A stretch of DNA of 64,000 bases from Rhyacichthys aspro (taxonomy: Eukaryota > Chordata > Actinopteri > Gobiiformes > Rhyacichthyidae): NCBI GenBank assembly GCA_036850595.1, contig CM072162.1, positions 23,589,239 to 23,653,238 of the forward strand, read 5' to 3'; not shown here. Position 1 is the stretch's first letter. Below are more model-generated notes on this DNA. The model was not told the DNA's origin and did not search any database. It was given only the letters and a program-made list of their open reading frames with translations.

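Larger units (their letters stand above)
60025..63659 (-). other. birc6 introns between exons 1 and 8 (exons at 60750, 61077, 61916, 62109, 62320 and 62897)
   Basis: Gaps at 60025-60749, 62460-62896 and 63117-63659 show nothing but unique AT-rich DNA, apart from four GACATCAGGA units at 63138-63172. The gap 61209-61915 holds heavily degenerate, reversed 11-bp repeats (GGTTTAGTCCTG-like) at about 61375-61760. Confidence 0.8.

Overview
This 64 kb window is vertebrate genomic DNA, most likely from a ray-finned (teleost) fish. Its backbone is one giant gene on the minus strand, birc6 (BRUCE/Apollon). Birc6 is a ~4,800-residue inhibitor-of-apoptosis protein that acts as an E2/E3 hybrid ubiquitin ligase. 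I resolved 41 consecutive exons (8,224 coding nt, 2,741 codons). Every junction keeps reading phase. The window starts inside an exon at the right edge and ends, going left, at the exon just before the C-terminal UBC (E2) catalytic domain. The N-terminal BIR domain and the UBC domain both lie outside the window.

Two other coding units lie on the plus strand, antisense inside birc6 introns. (1) At 33118-33267 a 49-codon ORF encodes the conserved microprotein TUNAR (BNLN). Its host transcript is the fish lncRNA megamind (linc-birc6). In mammals TUNAR and BIRC6 are on different chromosomes, while in zebrafish megamind sits in a birc6 intron, so this arrangement supports a fish origin. (2) In the 16.9 kb intron 4075-20947 a ~4.95 kb composite unit is repeated in tandem three times. 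Each unit has promoter-like GC-box repeats, an intact intronless 330-codon coiled-coil gene that I do not recognise, a ~300 bp inverted repeat in its 3' region, a short 32-bp array, and then a long 11-bp minisatellite.

Layout by coordinate. 1-2573: intron with degenerate repeats. 2574-4074: the last two birc6 exons in the window. 4632-4890: a MITE with 19-bp perfect terminal inverted repeats. 5507-18766: the triplicated gene/minisatellite block. 19728-21485: one 146-bp birc6 exon squeezed between two minisatellites, one of which was apparently seeded by the exon's own splice donor. 22872-23091: one exon. 23092-37150: a 14 kb intron with two CpG-rich islands, a long purine-biased stretch, and tunar with its 3' transcribed region. 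37151-64000: 37 closely spaced birc6 exons whose introns carry many short arrays of a 21-bp and an 11-bp minisatellite.

The main points for follow-up are the TUNAR microprotein with an upstream ORF ending 5 nt before its start, the identical triplicated coiled-coil gene with its hairpin, the 11-bp array built on a two-letter unit code, and the duplicated 5' splice site inside a minisatellite. All protein identifications rest on recognition of family sequence from memory. No search was run.
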